Positions 1 to 6,038 of a DNA stretch of 7,445 bases are shown in pieces. Both the position numbers and the translations under genes were made by a program. The notes beneath the pieces are model-generated. The model saw only the letters and a list, made by a program, of their open reading frames with translations. It was not told where the DNA came from and did not search any database. Source of the stretch: an uncultured Planctomycetaceae bacterium (lineage in GTDB: Bacteria > Planctomycetota > Planctomycetia > Pirellulales > Lacipirellulaceae); the NCBI GenBank assembly GCA_937860165.1, contig CALMBE010000094.1, positions 1 to 7,445 of the forward strand. The letters are read 5' to 3'. Position 1 is the first letter of the stretch. The number at the start of each line of letters is the position of its first letter.

Positions 1-290
1 CGCCGCTCGAAACGCACGGCGTCGTTGCTGACTGGAAAACGGACGGGCTGACCGTTTATGCCTCGCTGGCCGAGGTGCCGGTCGAACACCTGGATCGGGT
101 GAGTCTGTATTTGCCCCCGGCAGTTGGCATCAAACTCCTTCCCGAGATCGCGGCCAAAGGGTGCGGCGAATTGTGGTGCAATCCGGGCAGCGACAGCGCG
201 GAACTGGTCGAGTTGGCCCGAGAATTGGGCTTGAATCCCATCGTGGCCTGCAGCATCGTCGATGTGGGATCAAGCCCGCACGACCTGTGA
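1..290 (+). CDS. CoA-binding domain protein (YccU-like), C-terminal part
   Basis: Partial gene: the reading frame is open from the window's first bases (codons in phase with position 3) to a TGA at 288-290, and the start lies upstream of the window. About 95 residues are visible. They carry the C-terminal half of the small CoA-binding Rossmann family (CoA_binding_2, YccU type): RVSLYLPPAVG, then KGCGELWCNPGSDSAEL, and a final strand ACSIVDVG. In this family the fold binds CoA or an acyl-CoA; the physiological role of the stand-alone proteins is poorly defined, and the protein is presumably cytoplasmic. A GTG at 75 is internal to the conserved domain and is unlikely to be the true start. The gene converges on the membrane-protein gene, with about 60 bp between the two stops. 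The family call is firm and the function is not. Confidence 0.85.
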   Translation, partial: PLETHGVVADWKTDGLTVYASLAEVPVEHLDRVSLYLPPAVGIKLLPEIAAKGCGELWCNPGSDSAELVELARELGLNPIVACSIVDVGSSPHDL

Positions 291-327
291 GGCTGAGCAG
301 CGCGACTGCGAGACCGTAGTTTTCTTA

Positions 328-360
328 CGACTGACGACTGACCACCGACCACTACCCACC
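328..360. repeat. Degenerate 7-bp tandem repeat at convergent gene ends
   Basis: The tract reads as successive heptamers CGACTGA, CGACTGA, CCACCGA, CCACTAC and a partial CCACC. The first two are identical and the rest have drifted. It spans the stop codon (352-354) of the minus-strand membrane-protein gene, so the last residues of that protein fall in or next to the repeat. It may be slippage-derived sequence between convergent genes. No function is evident. Confidence 0.45.
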
Positions 361-1716
361 AGCCATTCTCCGGCGTCGCGCAAGCCACCACCCCTCGCTC
401 ACCTTGGTAATTGCCAGATGATCTTCCAGATTCGGACGAAAGATCATCAGCAGCATCATCGGCAAGAACCACCCGATGAACACGCCCCCATCGTAGGCAT
501 TCCAAAATTGCGTGGCGGCCATGATCGCACCCGAGCAGCAAATCAGCGTTCCCAAATGTTTTTGGACTGGCAGAACCGTAAAACTAAAGGCCAACGCCAC
601 AAAGGCCGCCAGCACGGGGTAGCGAAACACAGGATTCCAAAATTGCCAAATGCCTTGCAAGTTTGCAGCCGTCGGGAGGCGGAGCCCAAACATCTGCATC
701 AGGTTCGCCAGGAATCTCTGCGAGTCGGTAGCCGTATATGCCAGTGTCAACACCAACACGCCGACCATCAACAAGATCCCGGCCACAAACCGTTTCAGGC
801 CGCGAGCCCAGTAATAGCTGCACCACAAAGGAATCAGAAAGGCTGGATAGTAAACGGTCCCCGAAGCGAGCCCAATCATCATGCCCGAGAGAAATGGTCG
901 GCGGTAGAGCACAATCGACCACACCAACAGGGACCCCGGGAGTGCGTGTTCGACACTTCCCGTCCACAAGGCTGTGTAAGGGAGTAACAGATACATCGTG
1001 GCTGCGGCGATCCCCATCGAGATATTTTCAAAATGGACATGCCCAATGACCACGATCCCCACGACGATCATGACGTGGGACAGGATGGCCATCACCCGCG
1101 TCGTGGCTTCCTGGATGATTCGCTCTTGGCGCTCGCTCCGCTCGGATCCGAGAGCCCCTGCGCGCGGCTCGGCACCAATCACGGTCTGGGTGGAAATGCG
1201 TGGCAATCGATAGAGAAAGAAAAAACCCGGTCCATCGGTGGCAAAACTATCGTGATCCGCACCGTCCGGTTCGTCGACCCGGACCTCCGAGGTCTGTCGC
1301 GCGGGGCGCAAATCCTCGGCCTTAGGATCGCCAGTCACCACGTTGGCCATTAAGAAGAACAGCAAGGAACTCCCCAGGAACAACAGTCCAGAGGCGTTGA
1401 GATTCGGTTCGAGCAGCGGCCGACGGACCATCGCATTGTCGGCCAGCATTCGGATCAGCAAGATCAGCTCAACCGCCAGGAGCCACAGGAACCCCAAATG
1501 CTTGATCGTCAGCGCGTTGTCGGCGATCCCCATATTTTCCCAGGCCCATTGCACCAAGAGCAACCCCGGGGCCAGGGAGATGAGGAGCAGCAAATCGACA
1601 TTTCGCACACTCAGAACGCGATTGAACTTGAAAAAAAGCGCCAACGTCAACAGCGAAGACAAGTAAGCCCAACTCGTGGGATTCACGCGCTCGTAATGGA
1701 AGAGAATATCTGGCAT
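352..1716 (-). CDS. Polytopic membrane protein of unknown function (about 12 TM helices)
   Basis: This is a 454-aa integral membrane protein. Hydrophobic segments lie at roughly residues 16-32, 40-58, 74-92, 108-127, 208-226, 234-252, 260-272, 276-300, 309-327, 364-382, 387-405 and 411-427. A hydrophilic, acidic then Arg/Glu-rich segment at about 128-206 separates the first four helices from the rest. The C-terminus is basic (ARRRRMAGG). The layout recalls GT-C-type glycosyltransferases, but no catalytic motif such as an early DD or DE loop is recognisable, so no enzyme activity is assigned. I chose the ATG at 1716. An in-frame TTG at 1770 would add 18 residues, but it directly follows an in-frame stop and has no ribosome-binding site; the ATG also lacks a strong one. 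The gene is probably transcribed alone, downstream of the repeat element at 1852-1984. It is a real gene, given its consistent frame and hydrophobicity pattern. Confidence 0.8.
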   Translation of the reverse strand: MPDILFHYERVNPTSWAYLSSLLTLALFFKFNRVLSVRNVDLLLLISLAPGLLLVQWAWENMGIADNALTIKHLGFLWLLAVELILLIRMLADNAMVRRPLLEPNLNASGLLFLGSSLLFFLMANVVTGDPKAEDLRPARQTSEVRVDEPDGADHDSFATDGPGFFFLYRLPRISTQTVIGAEPRAGALGSERSERQERIIQEATTRVMAILSHVMIVVGIVVIGHVHFENISMGIAAATMYLLLPYTALWTGSVEHALPGSLLVWSIVLYRRPFLSGMMIGLASGTVYYPAFLIPLWCSYYWARGLKRFVAGILLMVGVLVLTLAYTATDSQRFLANLMQMFGLRLPTAANLQGIWQFWNPVFRYPVLAAFVALAFSFTVLPVQKHLGTLICCSGAIMAATQFWNAYDGGVFIGWFLPMMLLMIFRPNLEDHLAITKVSEGWWLARRRRMAGG

Positions 1717-1851
1717 GGGGACTCTAGGTTTTTTGGCCAAGATGGAGGCAACCACCACTTCGGCAGACAAGCTAGCAGTCTATTACGATAAACTGTTGAG
1801 CGAGAAGTGCAACCAGGGTCGGGGAGTGCCGAACTAGCGATGGAAAGAAGG

Positions 1852-1984
1852 ATTAGTGTTTTGTCACAGTGAAAAGTTGGGGTTCGAATACTGAGCCGTA
1901 GGCGCTAGCCTCGGGTTTTTCAGAGTTCACCCGAAGCTAGCGCGCTCGGCTCATTCTAAAATTCAGCTGTGACAAAGCACTAGT
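1852..1984. mobile_element. MITE/REP-like element with nested inverted repeats
   Basis: The element is about 133 bp with no coding capacity. The outer arms 1852-1873 and 1962-1984 are inverted copies around the core TTTGTCACAG, with two mismatches and one gapped base. Inside, a second pair, 1893-1916 and 1929-1952, matches at 20 of 24 positions around a 12-nt spacer and would fold into a strong stem (AGCCG...GCTAGC...CGGGT). Trimming the ends to TAGTG...CACTA leaves TA at both extremities, as expected for elements that target TA, such as IS630/mariner-type MITEs; that assignment is inference. The right end overlaps the fic stop codon (1980-1982). The stem could also end transcription of fic or protect its mRNA, although no run of T follows on the minus strand. 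Confidence 0.7.
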
Positions 1985-3143
1985 TCCACTGTTCGGTTTC
2001 ACCGTACGCCGCGTCCATGATCTTCAACGCAGCGTAGGCCCGAGGCCACGTATCGGGGAGTTCTTTTAGAATGGCGGCATCGATCAACTTCTCGATATCT
2101 GCTTTCGCTGTCGGCCAAGTGACACCGTGCTTGGCGGCAAGCGAAGGAGCCGTCACTACCGGGTCATGAAACAAGCCTTCAATAATCGGAAAAGACCGCG
2201 AACTGGGGTTCTTAACTTGCCCAAGATATTCGACTTTGATTGCTTGGAGCCGATCACATCTTCGAATGGATTCTTTGGCTTGCCACACGACTCCACGCAG
2301 GCAGAATTCGATCCAGGATTCCCAATCATCGTGCGTGCTGACTCGAAACAAATTCTCAATGTATTCGTTTTTATATCGCTCGAAGTAGGCACTCAGGTAC
2401 AGCCACGGATTTCGGTGGCCAAGCATCTTGTAGATCATGATCGCTAATAGAACTCTGCCAACACGTCCATTTCCATCGACAAACGGATGAATTGCTTCAA
2501 ATTGGTAATGGACAATAAAACACTGTACCAGAGGATTAATTCGCTCATCCCGGGTGTTCATGTATTGTTCCAGATTCTTCATCAGATCAGGAATCTCTAA
2601 ATGCGGCGGGGGAATGAATCGACCTCTAGACCCCAATTGCACTTGCCAAGGTCGAAACTCTCCCGCCCGGGCCCGCTCGCCGCGCGCACCCACTAATAGC
2701 ACTTTGTGAATTTCCTTAACCACACGCAGCAGGAAGGGCATGTTCTCCGCGTCGACCATTTCGCAACCTCGTTTGATCGCGCGACAATAGTTGTGAACCT
2801 CTTGCCAATCCAATCCCTGTTCATCATTGGGGCTTGGCTCGCGATACTCGATTTCATAGAGCAGTAATTGCTCGGGAGTCACGTAGGTCCCTTCGAGACT
2901 GGAAGAAGTGAGGGCCTCCCGATTTTGCAGTGGGCGGATGAGCAATTCCGGGTTCTCTAGATTCCGACCCACCCCTTCGAGGATCCCAAGTGCTTCGCGG
3001 GCATCCCCCAGCAGTTCGGCGAGTCTGGCAGGAAACTGCCAGTTCGGAGGGAGCGAAGCGGGTACAAAAGCCCAATCCTGAGTGGGCTCCGTAATTCGCA
3101 CTAATCTGCCCGAACAATTCGGAGAAAATAGACTTCTATCCAT
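1980..3143 (-). CDS. Fic family protein (predicted AMPylator, class II)
   Basis: This 387-aa protein has the usual three-part layout of stand-alone bacterial Fic enzymes. An N-terminal Fic_N region carries the inhibitory-helix motif SSSLEG at about residues 80-85, which fits (S/T)xxxE(G/N). The Fic core has a substrate-docking flap (RAGEFRPWQVQLG, about 159-171) and the complete catalytic motif HPFVDGNGRVGR at about 219-230, with His219 as predicted base. A C-terminal winged-helix-like region lies at about 317-377. Fic enzymes transfer AMP from ATP to hydroxyl side chains of target proteins; here the Glu of the inhibitory motif should hold activity down in cis. The ATG at 3143 fits the family N-terminus (SGRLVRI soon after the start). 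An in-frame TTG at 3182 would add 13 unlikely residues. The stop codon lies in the terminal repeat of the adjacent MITE-like element. The target protein is not predictable. Confidence 0.93.
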   Translation of the reverse strand: MDRSLFSPNCSGRLVRITEPTQDWAFVPASLPPNWQFPARLAELLGDAREALGILEGVGRNLENPELLIRPLQNREALTSSSLEGTYVTPEQLLLYEIEYREPSPNDEQGLDWQEVHNYCRAIKRGCEMVDAENMPFLLRVVKEIHKVLLVGARGERARAGEFRPWQVQLGSRGRFIPPPHLEIPDLMKNLEQYMNTRDERINPLVQCFIVHYQFEAIHPFVDGNGRVGRVLLAIMIYKMLGHRNPWLYLSAYFERYKNEYIENLFRVSTHDDWESWIEFCLRGVVWQAKESIRRCDRLQAIKVEYLGQVKNPSSRSFPIIEGLFHDPVVTAPSLAAKHGVTWPTAKADIEKLIDAAILKELPDTWPRAYAALKIMDAAYGETEQWN

Positions 3144-3157
3144 GGGAATCCGCGTCG

Positions 3158-3225
3158 ATTTTGAAGTTCCGTCAGATATCAAAATATACGCTTTATTATT
3201 TTGATCTTCTAGAATACTTCAAAAT
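3158..3225. promoter_or_regulatory. Four-half-site operator upstream of fic
   Basis: The 7-mer ATTTTGA occurs at 3158-3164 and 3198-3204, and its complement TCAAAAT at 3179-3185 and 3219-3225. The orientation therefore alternates and the shared hexamers start at 3159, 3179, 3199 and 3219, exactly 20 bp apart. The whole is a symmetric palindrome centred between 3191 and 3192: the outer arms match over 10 bp and the inner arms over 9 bp. The sites overlap a plausible fic promoter and end 14 bp upstream of the ATG. The arrangement suggests two dimers, or a tetramer, bound on one face of the helix. The binder is unknown; the Fic winged helix and the adjacent MerR-like protein are both candidates. 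Confidence 0.6.
3195..3222 (-). promoter_or_regulatory. Candidate fic promoter
   Basis: On the minus strand TTGAAG (3222-3217, four of six matches to the -35 consensus) is followed after 16 bp by AATAAT (3200-3195, five of six matches to the -10 consensus). The expected start site is about 45 bp upstream of the fic ATG. Both hexamers overlap copies of the ATTTTGA half-site, as expected for repression by occlusion. The surrounding DNA is strongly AT-rich, so a chance match is possible. Confidence 0.4.
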
Positions 3226-3278
3226 TATTGGCACATTTTCTCTAACTTTTCCAGAACGTGTCAATTCCGGCCAGAAAA

Positions 3279-4250
3279 TTAACCCCCCAGCCGCTCCCGG
3301 GCCGTCTTTCCCCACGGGCTTTCGGGGGCCAATTCCAGGAAACGCTCCCAATGGGGCCGGGCTTCGCCTTCCCGGCCTTGCCGTTCCAACACGCCAGCCA
3401 GGTGGTAATGCACGTCCGCATAATCCGCATGGAGTTTCAACGCGCCCAGGAATGTCGACTCTGCCAGTTCCAGTTCACCGGTTTCGGCCAACACGCAACC
3501 AAGATTCGCTCGGGCCTCGATAAATTGTTCATCGAGCTCCACGGCCACATACAGTCGCTCACGGGCTGCGGTCAGATCTCCTAAGCGGTAGAGCACGTCG
3601 GCGAGCGAAAAATTGGCCTGCGCTGAAGGTCCCACGATTCCCAGAATCACACGATAAACTTCCGCAGCGCGCGGGAGGGCCCCTTGATCTTCCAGGTCAC
3701 TGGCTTGTTGCCAAAGCTCTCCGATAGAAGCTTCACGCGCCGTATTTTCCAGAGACTTGGCCGCTTGTCCAAGACAACCGATATGCTCCGAAAAGGACAG
3801 TGCCGCCTGGGTCGATGAATAAACTTCCCCTTCGTCATCTGCCGAAGCGAAGTCCATGACTAACTGTCCGCCGGGCTCGGATAAATCTTCATCGCGGCGC
3901 AGAAAAAGTTGCTGGCCAACGACAACAATTCTCGGATCCGCCAAGGGACGCAACAGTTCCGGGTGAAGCCGGGAAAGCTCCGAGAGCTTGCGGTAGATGT
4001 TCTGCTGCGTACACCCGGCGTGGAGCAAGTCGGCCAAGTGCCGGGCAATGGACACCTCGCCAAATTCAAAATACGGCAAACCGCGAACACGGCGGCATTC
4101 TCGCAACAAGCCACGCTGATGCCAGCGACGGACGATTGCCACAGGAACATTCACCAACTCGGCCATCATGGCAGCAGTATGGGACCGCACGATCTGTGTA
4201 GATTCAGGCGTCGATTCGAGCGCCACCGCAGTGTCGAAGTCATGTTCCAT
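3279..4250 (-). CDS. MerR-type HTH / TPR fusion protein
   Basis: This 323-aa protein has a MerR-like winged HTH at about residues 25-95: the helix around MMAELVNVPVAIVRRWHQRG, the wing residues RGLPYFEFGEV, then ARHLADLLHAGCTQQNIYRKL. An acidic linker follows. The C-terminal half, about 175-311, contains four tetratricopeptide repeats, for example ANFSLADVLYRLGDLTAARE and ARANLGCVLAETGELELAE. The HTH implies DNA binding, and the TPR array implies control by protein-protein contact rather than the small-ligand pocket of classic MerR proteins. No metal-binding Cys pattern typical of MerR, CueR or ZntR is seen. The ATG at 4250 is preferred; a TTG at 4268 in the same frame would add six residues and neither has a clear ribosome-binding site. 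It lies upstream of fic on the same strand, 135 bp away with its own promoter-like DNA between. Its target genes are unknown. Confidence 0.82.
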   Translation of the reverse strand: MEHDFDTAVALESTPESTQIVRSHTAAMMAELVNVPVAIVRRWHQRGLLRECRRVRGLPYFEFGEVSIARHLADLLHAGCTQQNIYRKLSELSRLHPELLRPLADPRIVVVGQQLFLRRDEDLSEPGGQLVMDFASADDEGEVYSSTQAALSFSEHIGCLGQAAKSLENTAREASIGELWQQASDLEDQGALPRAAEVYRVILGIVGPSAQANFSLADVLYRLGDLTAARERLYVAVELDEQFIEARANLGCVLAETGELELAESTFLGALKLHADYADVHYHLAGVLERQGREGEARPHWERFLELAPESPWGKTARERLGG

Positions 4251-4291
4251 CGCAAAGCCATCTACCAAGTGAGCAGTCGAGCTACCCGCCC

Positions 4292-4320
4292 AGTGTCCGG
4301 CCCGCAGGGGCGACTGTCAA
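4292..4320 (-). promoter_or_regulatory. Candidate promoter of the MerR/TPR gene
   Basis: A perfect -35 hexamer TTGACA (4320-4315, minus strand) is followed after 17 bp by GACACT (4297-4292), a poor -10 match. The leader to the ATG at 4250 would be about 35 nt. The GC-rich spacer and weak -10 suggest activator dependence, which would fit autoregulation by a MerR-type protein, but that is speculation. Confidence 0.3.
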
Positions 4321-4487
4321 CGCTTTGCGAAAATGGATAGTGGTACGGTTTGAATTCTATCCAAGTAAGAGGAAATAGGGGGAGTCGAACACTTCCGTGT
4401 AGGCTGAACCCTAGTGCAGTTTATAGTTCTGTTGCATCCGAGAAGTTGCGGGCCGCTCTCCGGTAGGAATGGGTTGGAGAGTTGTGC
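4321..4487. other. Intergenic region downstream of mazF-like gene
   Basis: No open reading frame is supported here. Next to the toxin stop codon there is a weak inverted repeat, CTCTCC at 4456-4461 and GGAGAG at 4476-4481 with a 14-nt loop. GGGCC (4450-4454) and GGCCC (4493-4497) could extend it. It might be a loose minus-strand terminator, but no T-run follows. Nothing else stands out. Confidence 0.3.
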
Positions 4488-4838
4488 CTAAAGGCCCATT
4501 ATACTACGTAATTCATCTTGTACCGTAGTCAATTCAGCTGACGAAAGCCTGCCGAGTGGTGGTAAATCGACTCGAATCTTGTCGATAGCCCTTAACTGAT
4601 GACTGAGCGCAATCGATTCAACCTTAAGGCCATTGCTTTCTGTGGGCTGAATGCTGACAGCCCCGGCATACTTACGGGCTGACAAATTGCTGGTACACGG
4701 GACAACTAAAACTGTACTAAGGTTCGGAATCGCTTCATCAGACTGAACTATTATCGCTGGTCGCCGTCCGAATTGCTCATGCCCAGGCTGTGCCGCTGGT
4801 CTTGGTAAATTGACCTGTACGACATCCCCTAGGTTCAT
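4488..4838 (-). CDS. MazF/PemK family endoribonuclease toxin
   Basis: This 116-aa protein has the length and motifs of MazF/PemK toxins, which are single-strand, sequence-specific mRNA interferases. It opens with the GDVVQVNLP strand. The GRRPAIIVQSD motif at about 24-34 contains the catalytic Arg, the VVPCTSN segment at 45-51 contains the active-site Thr49, and SHQLRAIDKIRV at 79-90 is the usual late strand. No truncation or missing key residue is apparent, so it is predicted active. A ribosome-binding site GGAG (4850-4847) lies 8 nt before the ATG. The gene starts 18 bp after the stop of an 84-aa gene and is almost certainly cotranscribed with it. The DNA here is visibly poorer in GC than the flanking membrane-protein and MerR/TPR genes, which fits horizontal acquisition. 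The cleavage sequence cannot be predicted. Confidence 0.9.
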   Translation of the reverse strand: MNLGDVVQVNLPRPAAQPGHEQFGRRPAIIVQSDEAIPNLSTVLVVPCTSNLSARKYAGAVSIQPTESNGLKVESIALSHQLRAIDKIRVDLPPLGRLSSAELTTVQDELRSIMGL

Positions 4839-4856
4839 GCAATTTGCTCCGAATCC

Positions 4857-5111
4857 TTACTCAGCAATATTGTCAATCGCGTTCCAAACTTCGTCACTAG
4901 CCGTTTCCCAAGCGTCAAGCTCCAAAGAAAGTGGATCTTGAGTGATCGTGGGGCCGTTCTTAATCTTTGGCCAAATTACGCGATGGTATTCCGCATGCAC
5001 ATTCTTCACCGGCTCGTTAGGAGTGAAAAACCCACGGATCACAGTTAGTTTAAGGGCTGTGCGATTAACTTCATTAGTTCGATTGAAATCGTTAATAGTG
5101 GCTATTGTCAT
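4857..5111 (-). CDS. Small protein in antitoxin position (candidate MazF antitoxin)
   Basis: This 84-aa protein is not recognised as a known family. Its N-terminal two thirds (VNRTALKLTVIRGFF, NVHAEYHRVIWPKIKNG) do not resemble AbrB/MazE, RHH or Phd domains. The C-terminal end, LELDAWETASDEVWNAIDN (residues 64-81), is acidic and Trp-rich and resembles the toxin-clasping tails of many MazE-type antitoxins. A ribosome-binding site AGGAG (5126-5122) stands 10 nt before the ATG, inside the end of the 258-aa gene whose stop is only 2 bp upstream. The mazF-like gene follows after 18 bp. Position, size and tail make it the likely antitoxin. What is missing is a visible DNA-binding domain, which suggests either a new antitoxin fold or that repression is done by the 258-aa partner. 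It is firm as a gene and tentative as an antitoxin. Confidence 0.65.
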   Translation of the reverse strand: MTIATINDFNRTNEVNRTALKLTVIRGFFTPNEPVKNVHAEYHRVIWPKIKNGPTITQDPLSLELDAWETASDEVWNAIDNIAE

Positions 5112-5113
5112 AT

Positions 5114-5890
5114 TTACTCAACTCCTCCCGTCGGGTGGTCGAGAAAATCTCGAACCTTTGACAAATACGATGTTAGTTCTTGCAAGCGATTCACTAGAGT
5201 AGTAACAGTTTGTTTGTTCCATTGCATTGGCTCGTGCCAATTCGCGTCTGCTTCGACAAATAGCATTTGCGGATCGGCAAGCCATGACTCAACTTTCAAT
5301 TCAAGCACCCAGTCGGCTTTGTCCGTTTTGGTTTCATCACCTTCTCGCCATTCAGCTTCGTATGGTGGAAACGCGATTCTCATGCCCAATAAATGAATCG
5401 GGCGATTTAGCGGCCCAAATCTGTCAGGCCGTATGTTCATAACGTGCTCCGCGAGGAAATCGCGTGAGTCACCATCTATCCTGAACAACTGGCGAATCAA
5501 CGCCGTCGAATTCAAGGCTATTTGCGGTTGAAACCTCTCGGAAAATCGCAGCAGAACCTCGTGATACCGATGTTCATACCACTCCTGACCCTTACCGCCG
5601 CTCGGGTTTTCACCCAGTAGTGACAAGCGATTCTTCCCAATCTGAATGGTCAAGCCCTGCTTTTCCGACTTCAATTCCCAGCCAGTACTCTCAAATTCGC
5701 ATGAATCGGGCTCAATGTAGTCAGAGACAGTTGCCGCAAATTCGTAACCAAGTTTCTTGTCGAGTGTAATCGGCGGGTAAAACTGAGCGGATAAACAATA
5801 GCCGAGCGGTATTCCAGCTTCACCTTCGATGAGTCGATTAGATTTTTCGCCTGATTCACTCACACTTTCACCGCGCATAAAACGAGCCAC
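5114..5890 (-). CDS. Uncharacterised 258-aa protein, first gene of the mazF-like operon (weak TIGR04255 resemblance)
   Basis: This is a soluble protein with no signal peptide or membrane segment. It has some traits of the sporadically distributed TIGR04255 family: an early LSAQFYPPI strand, a central region with EWYEHRYHEVLLRFSERF, a later strand pair and a C-terminal amphipathic helix (TLVNRLQELTSYLSKVRDFL, about 229-248) after a hydrophobic/acidic strand (MLFVEADANW). I weigh this resemblance as low to moderate; no catalytic motif was found. The GTG at 5890 has AGG 6 nt upstream; an ATG at 5878, four codons later, is possible. Its stop lies 2 bp before the next ATG, so translation is probably coupled and the three gene products may act together. 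A role as regulator, third toxin-antitoxin component or sensor is inference from position only. Confidence 0.6.
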   Translation of the reverse strand: MARFMRGESVSESGEKSNRLIEGEAGIPLGYCLSAQFYPPITLDKKLGYEFAATVSDYIEPDSCEFESTGWELKSEKQGLTIQIGKNRLSLLGENPSGGKGQEWYEHRYHEVLLRFSERFQPQIALNSTALIRQLFRIDGDSRDFLAEHVMNIRPDRFGPLNRPIHLLGMRIAFPPYEAEWREGDETKTDKADWVLELKVESWLADPQMLFVEADANWHEPMQWNKQTVTTLVNRLQELTSYLSKVRDFLDHPTGGVE

Positions 5891-5958
5891 TGCCCACCTA
5901 GGCAGAAGCTCCGCTTATTAGCCAACAATTTGCTGGACATCCTTGTCTTTCTAGCTCA

Positions 5959-5987
5959 AGAGTATCGACGGCTTTCAACAGAGTCAA
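5959..5987 (-). promoter_or_regulatory. Candidate promoter of the three-gene mazF-like operon
   Basis: On the minus strand TTGACT (5987-5982) and TACTCT (5964-5959) are separated by 17 bp, a sigma70-like arrangement with five of six and about four of six consensus matches. The predicted start leaves a leader of about 60 nt before the GTG at 5890. A 35-bp palindrome ends 16 bp upstream of the -35 hexamer, a possible regulator site. Confidence 0.42.
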
Positions 5988-6003
5988 ACATCCTTTTTAG
6001 CCG

Positions 6004-6038
6004 CCACAACTAGACTTCGGCCCGAAGTCTAGTTGTGG
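6004..6038. repeat. 35-bp palindrome with 17-bp perfect arms
   Basis: The arms 6004-6020 and 6022-6038 are exact reverse complements (CCACAACTAGACTTCGG against CCGAAGTCTAGTTGTGG) around a single C at 6021. Neither flank carries a proper T-run, so a simple intrinsic terminator is unlikely. It could be a REP-like dispersed palindrome, or an operator for the operon whose -35 box lies 16 bp away. Confidence 0.75.

Noticed and set aside
584..967. Second minus-strand open frame inside the membrane-protein gene
   Set aside because: Out-of-frame shadow without a ribosome-binding site or recognisable motif.
262..987. Long plus-strand open frame (about 241 codons)
   Set aside because: It lies antisense to the membrane-protein gene, its translation is rich in His, Gln, Arg and Pro with no domain, and the minus-strand frame has a coherent helix pattern.
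1852..1984. CRISPR or tRNA interpretation of the nested inverted repeats
   Set aside because: There is no regular direct-repeat/spacer pattern and no cloverleaf with an anticodon arm or CCA context; two inverted-repeat pairs explain it better.
3161..3584. Plus-strand open frames over the operator and the end of the MerR/TPR gene
   Set aside because: They are antisense to clear TPR coding sequence, low in complexity and rich in Pro and Gly.
4450..4497. Hairpin after the mazF-like stop as an intrinsic terminator
   Set aside because: The stem is short and interrupted, the loop is long, and no T-run follows on the minus strand; it is only mentioned in the intergenic entry.
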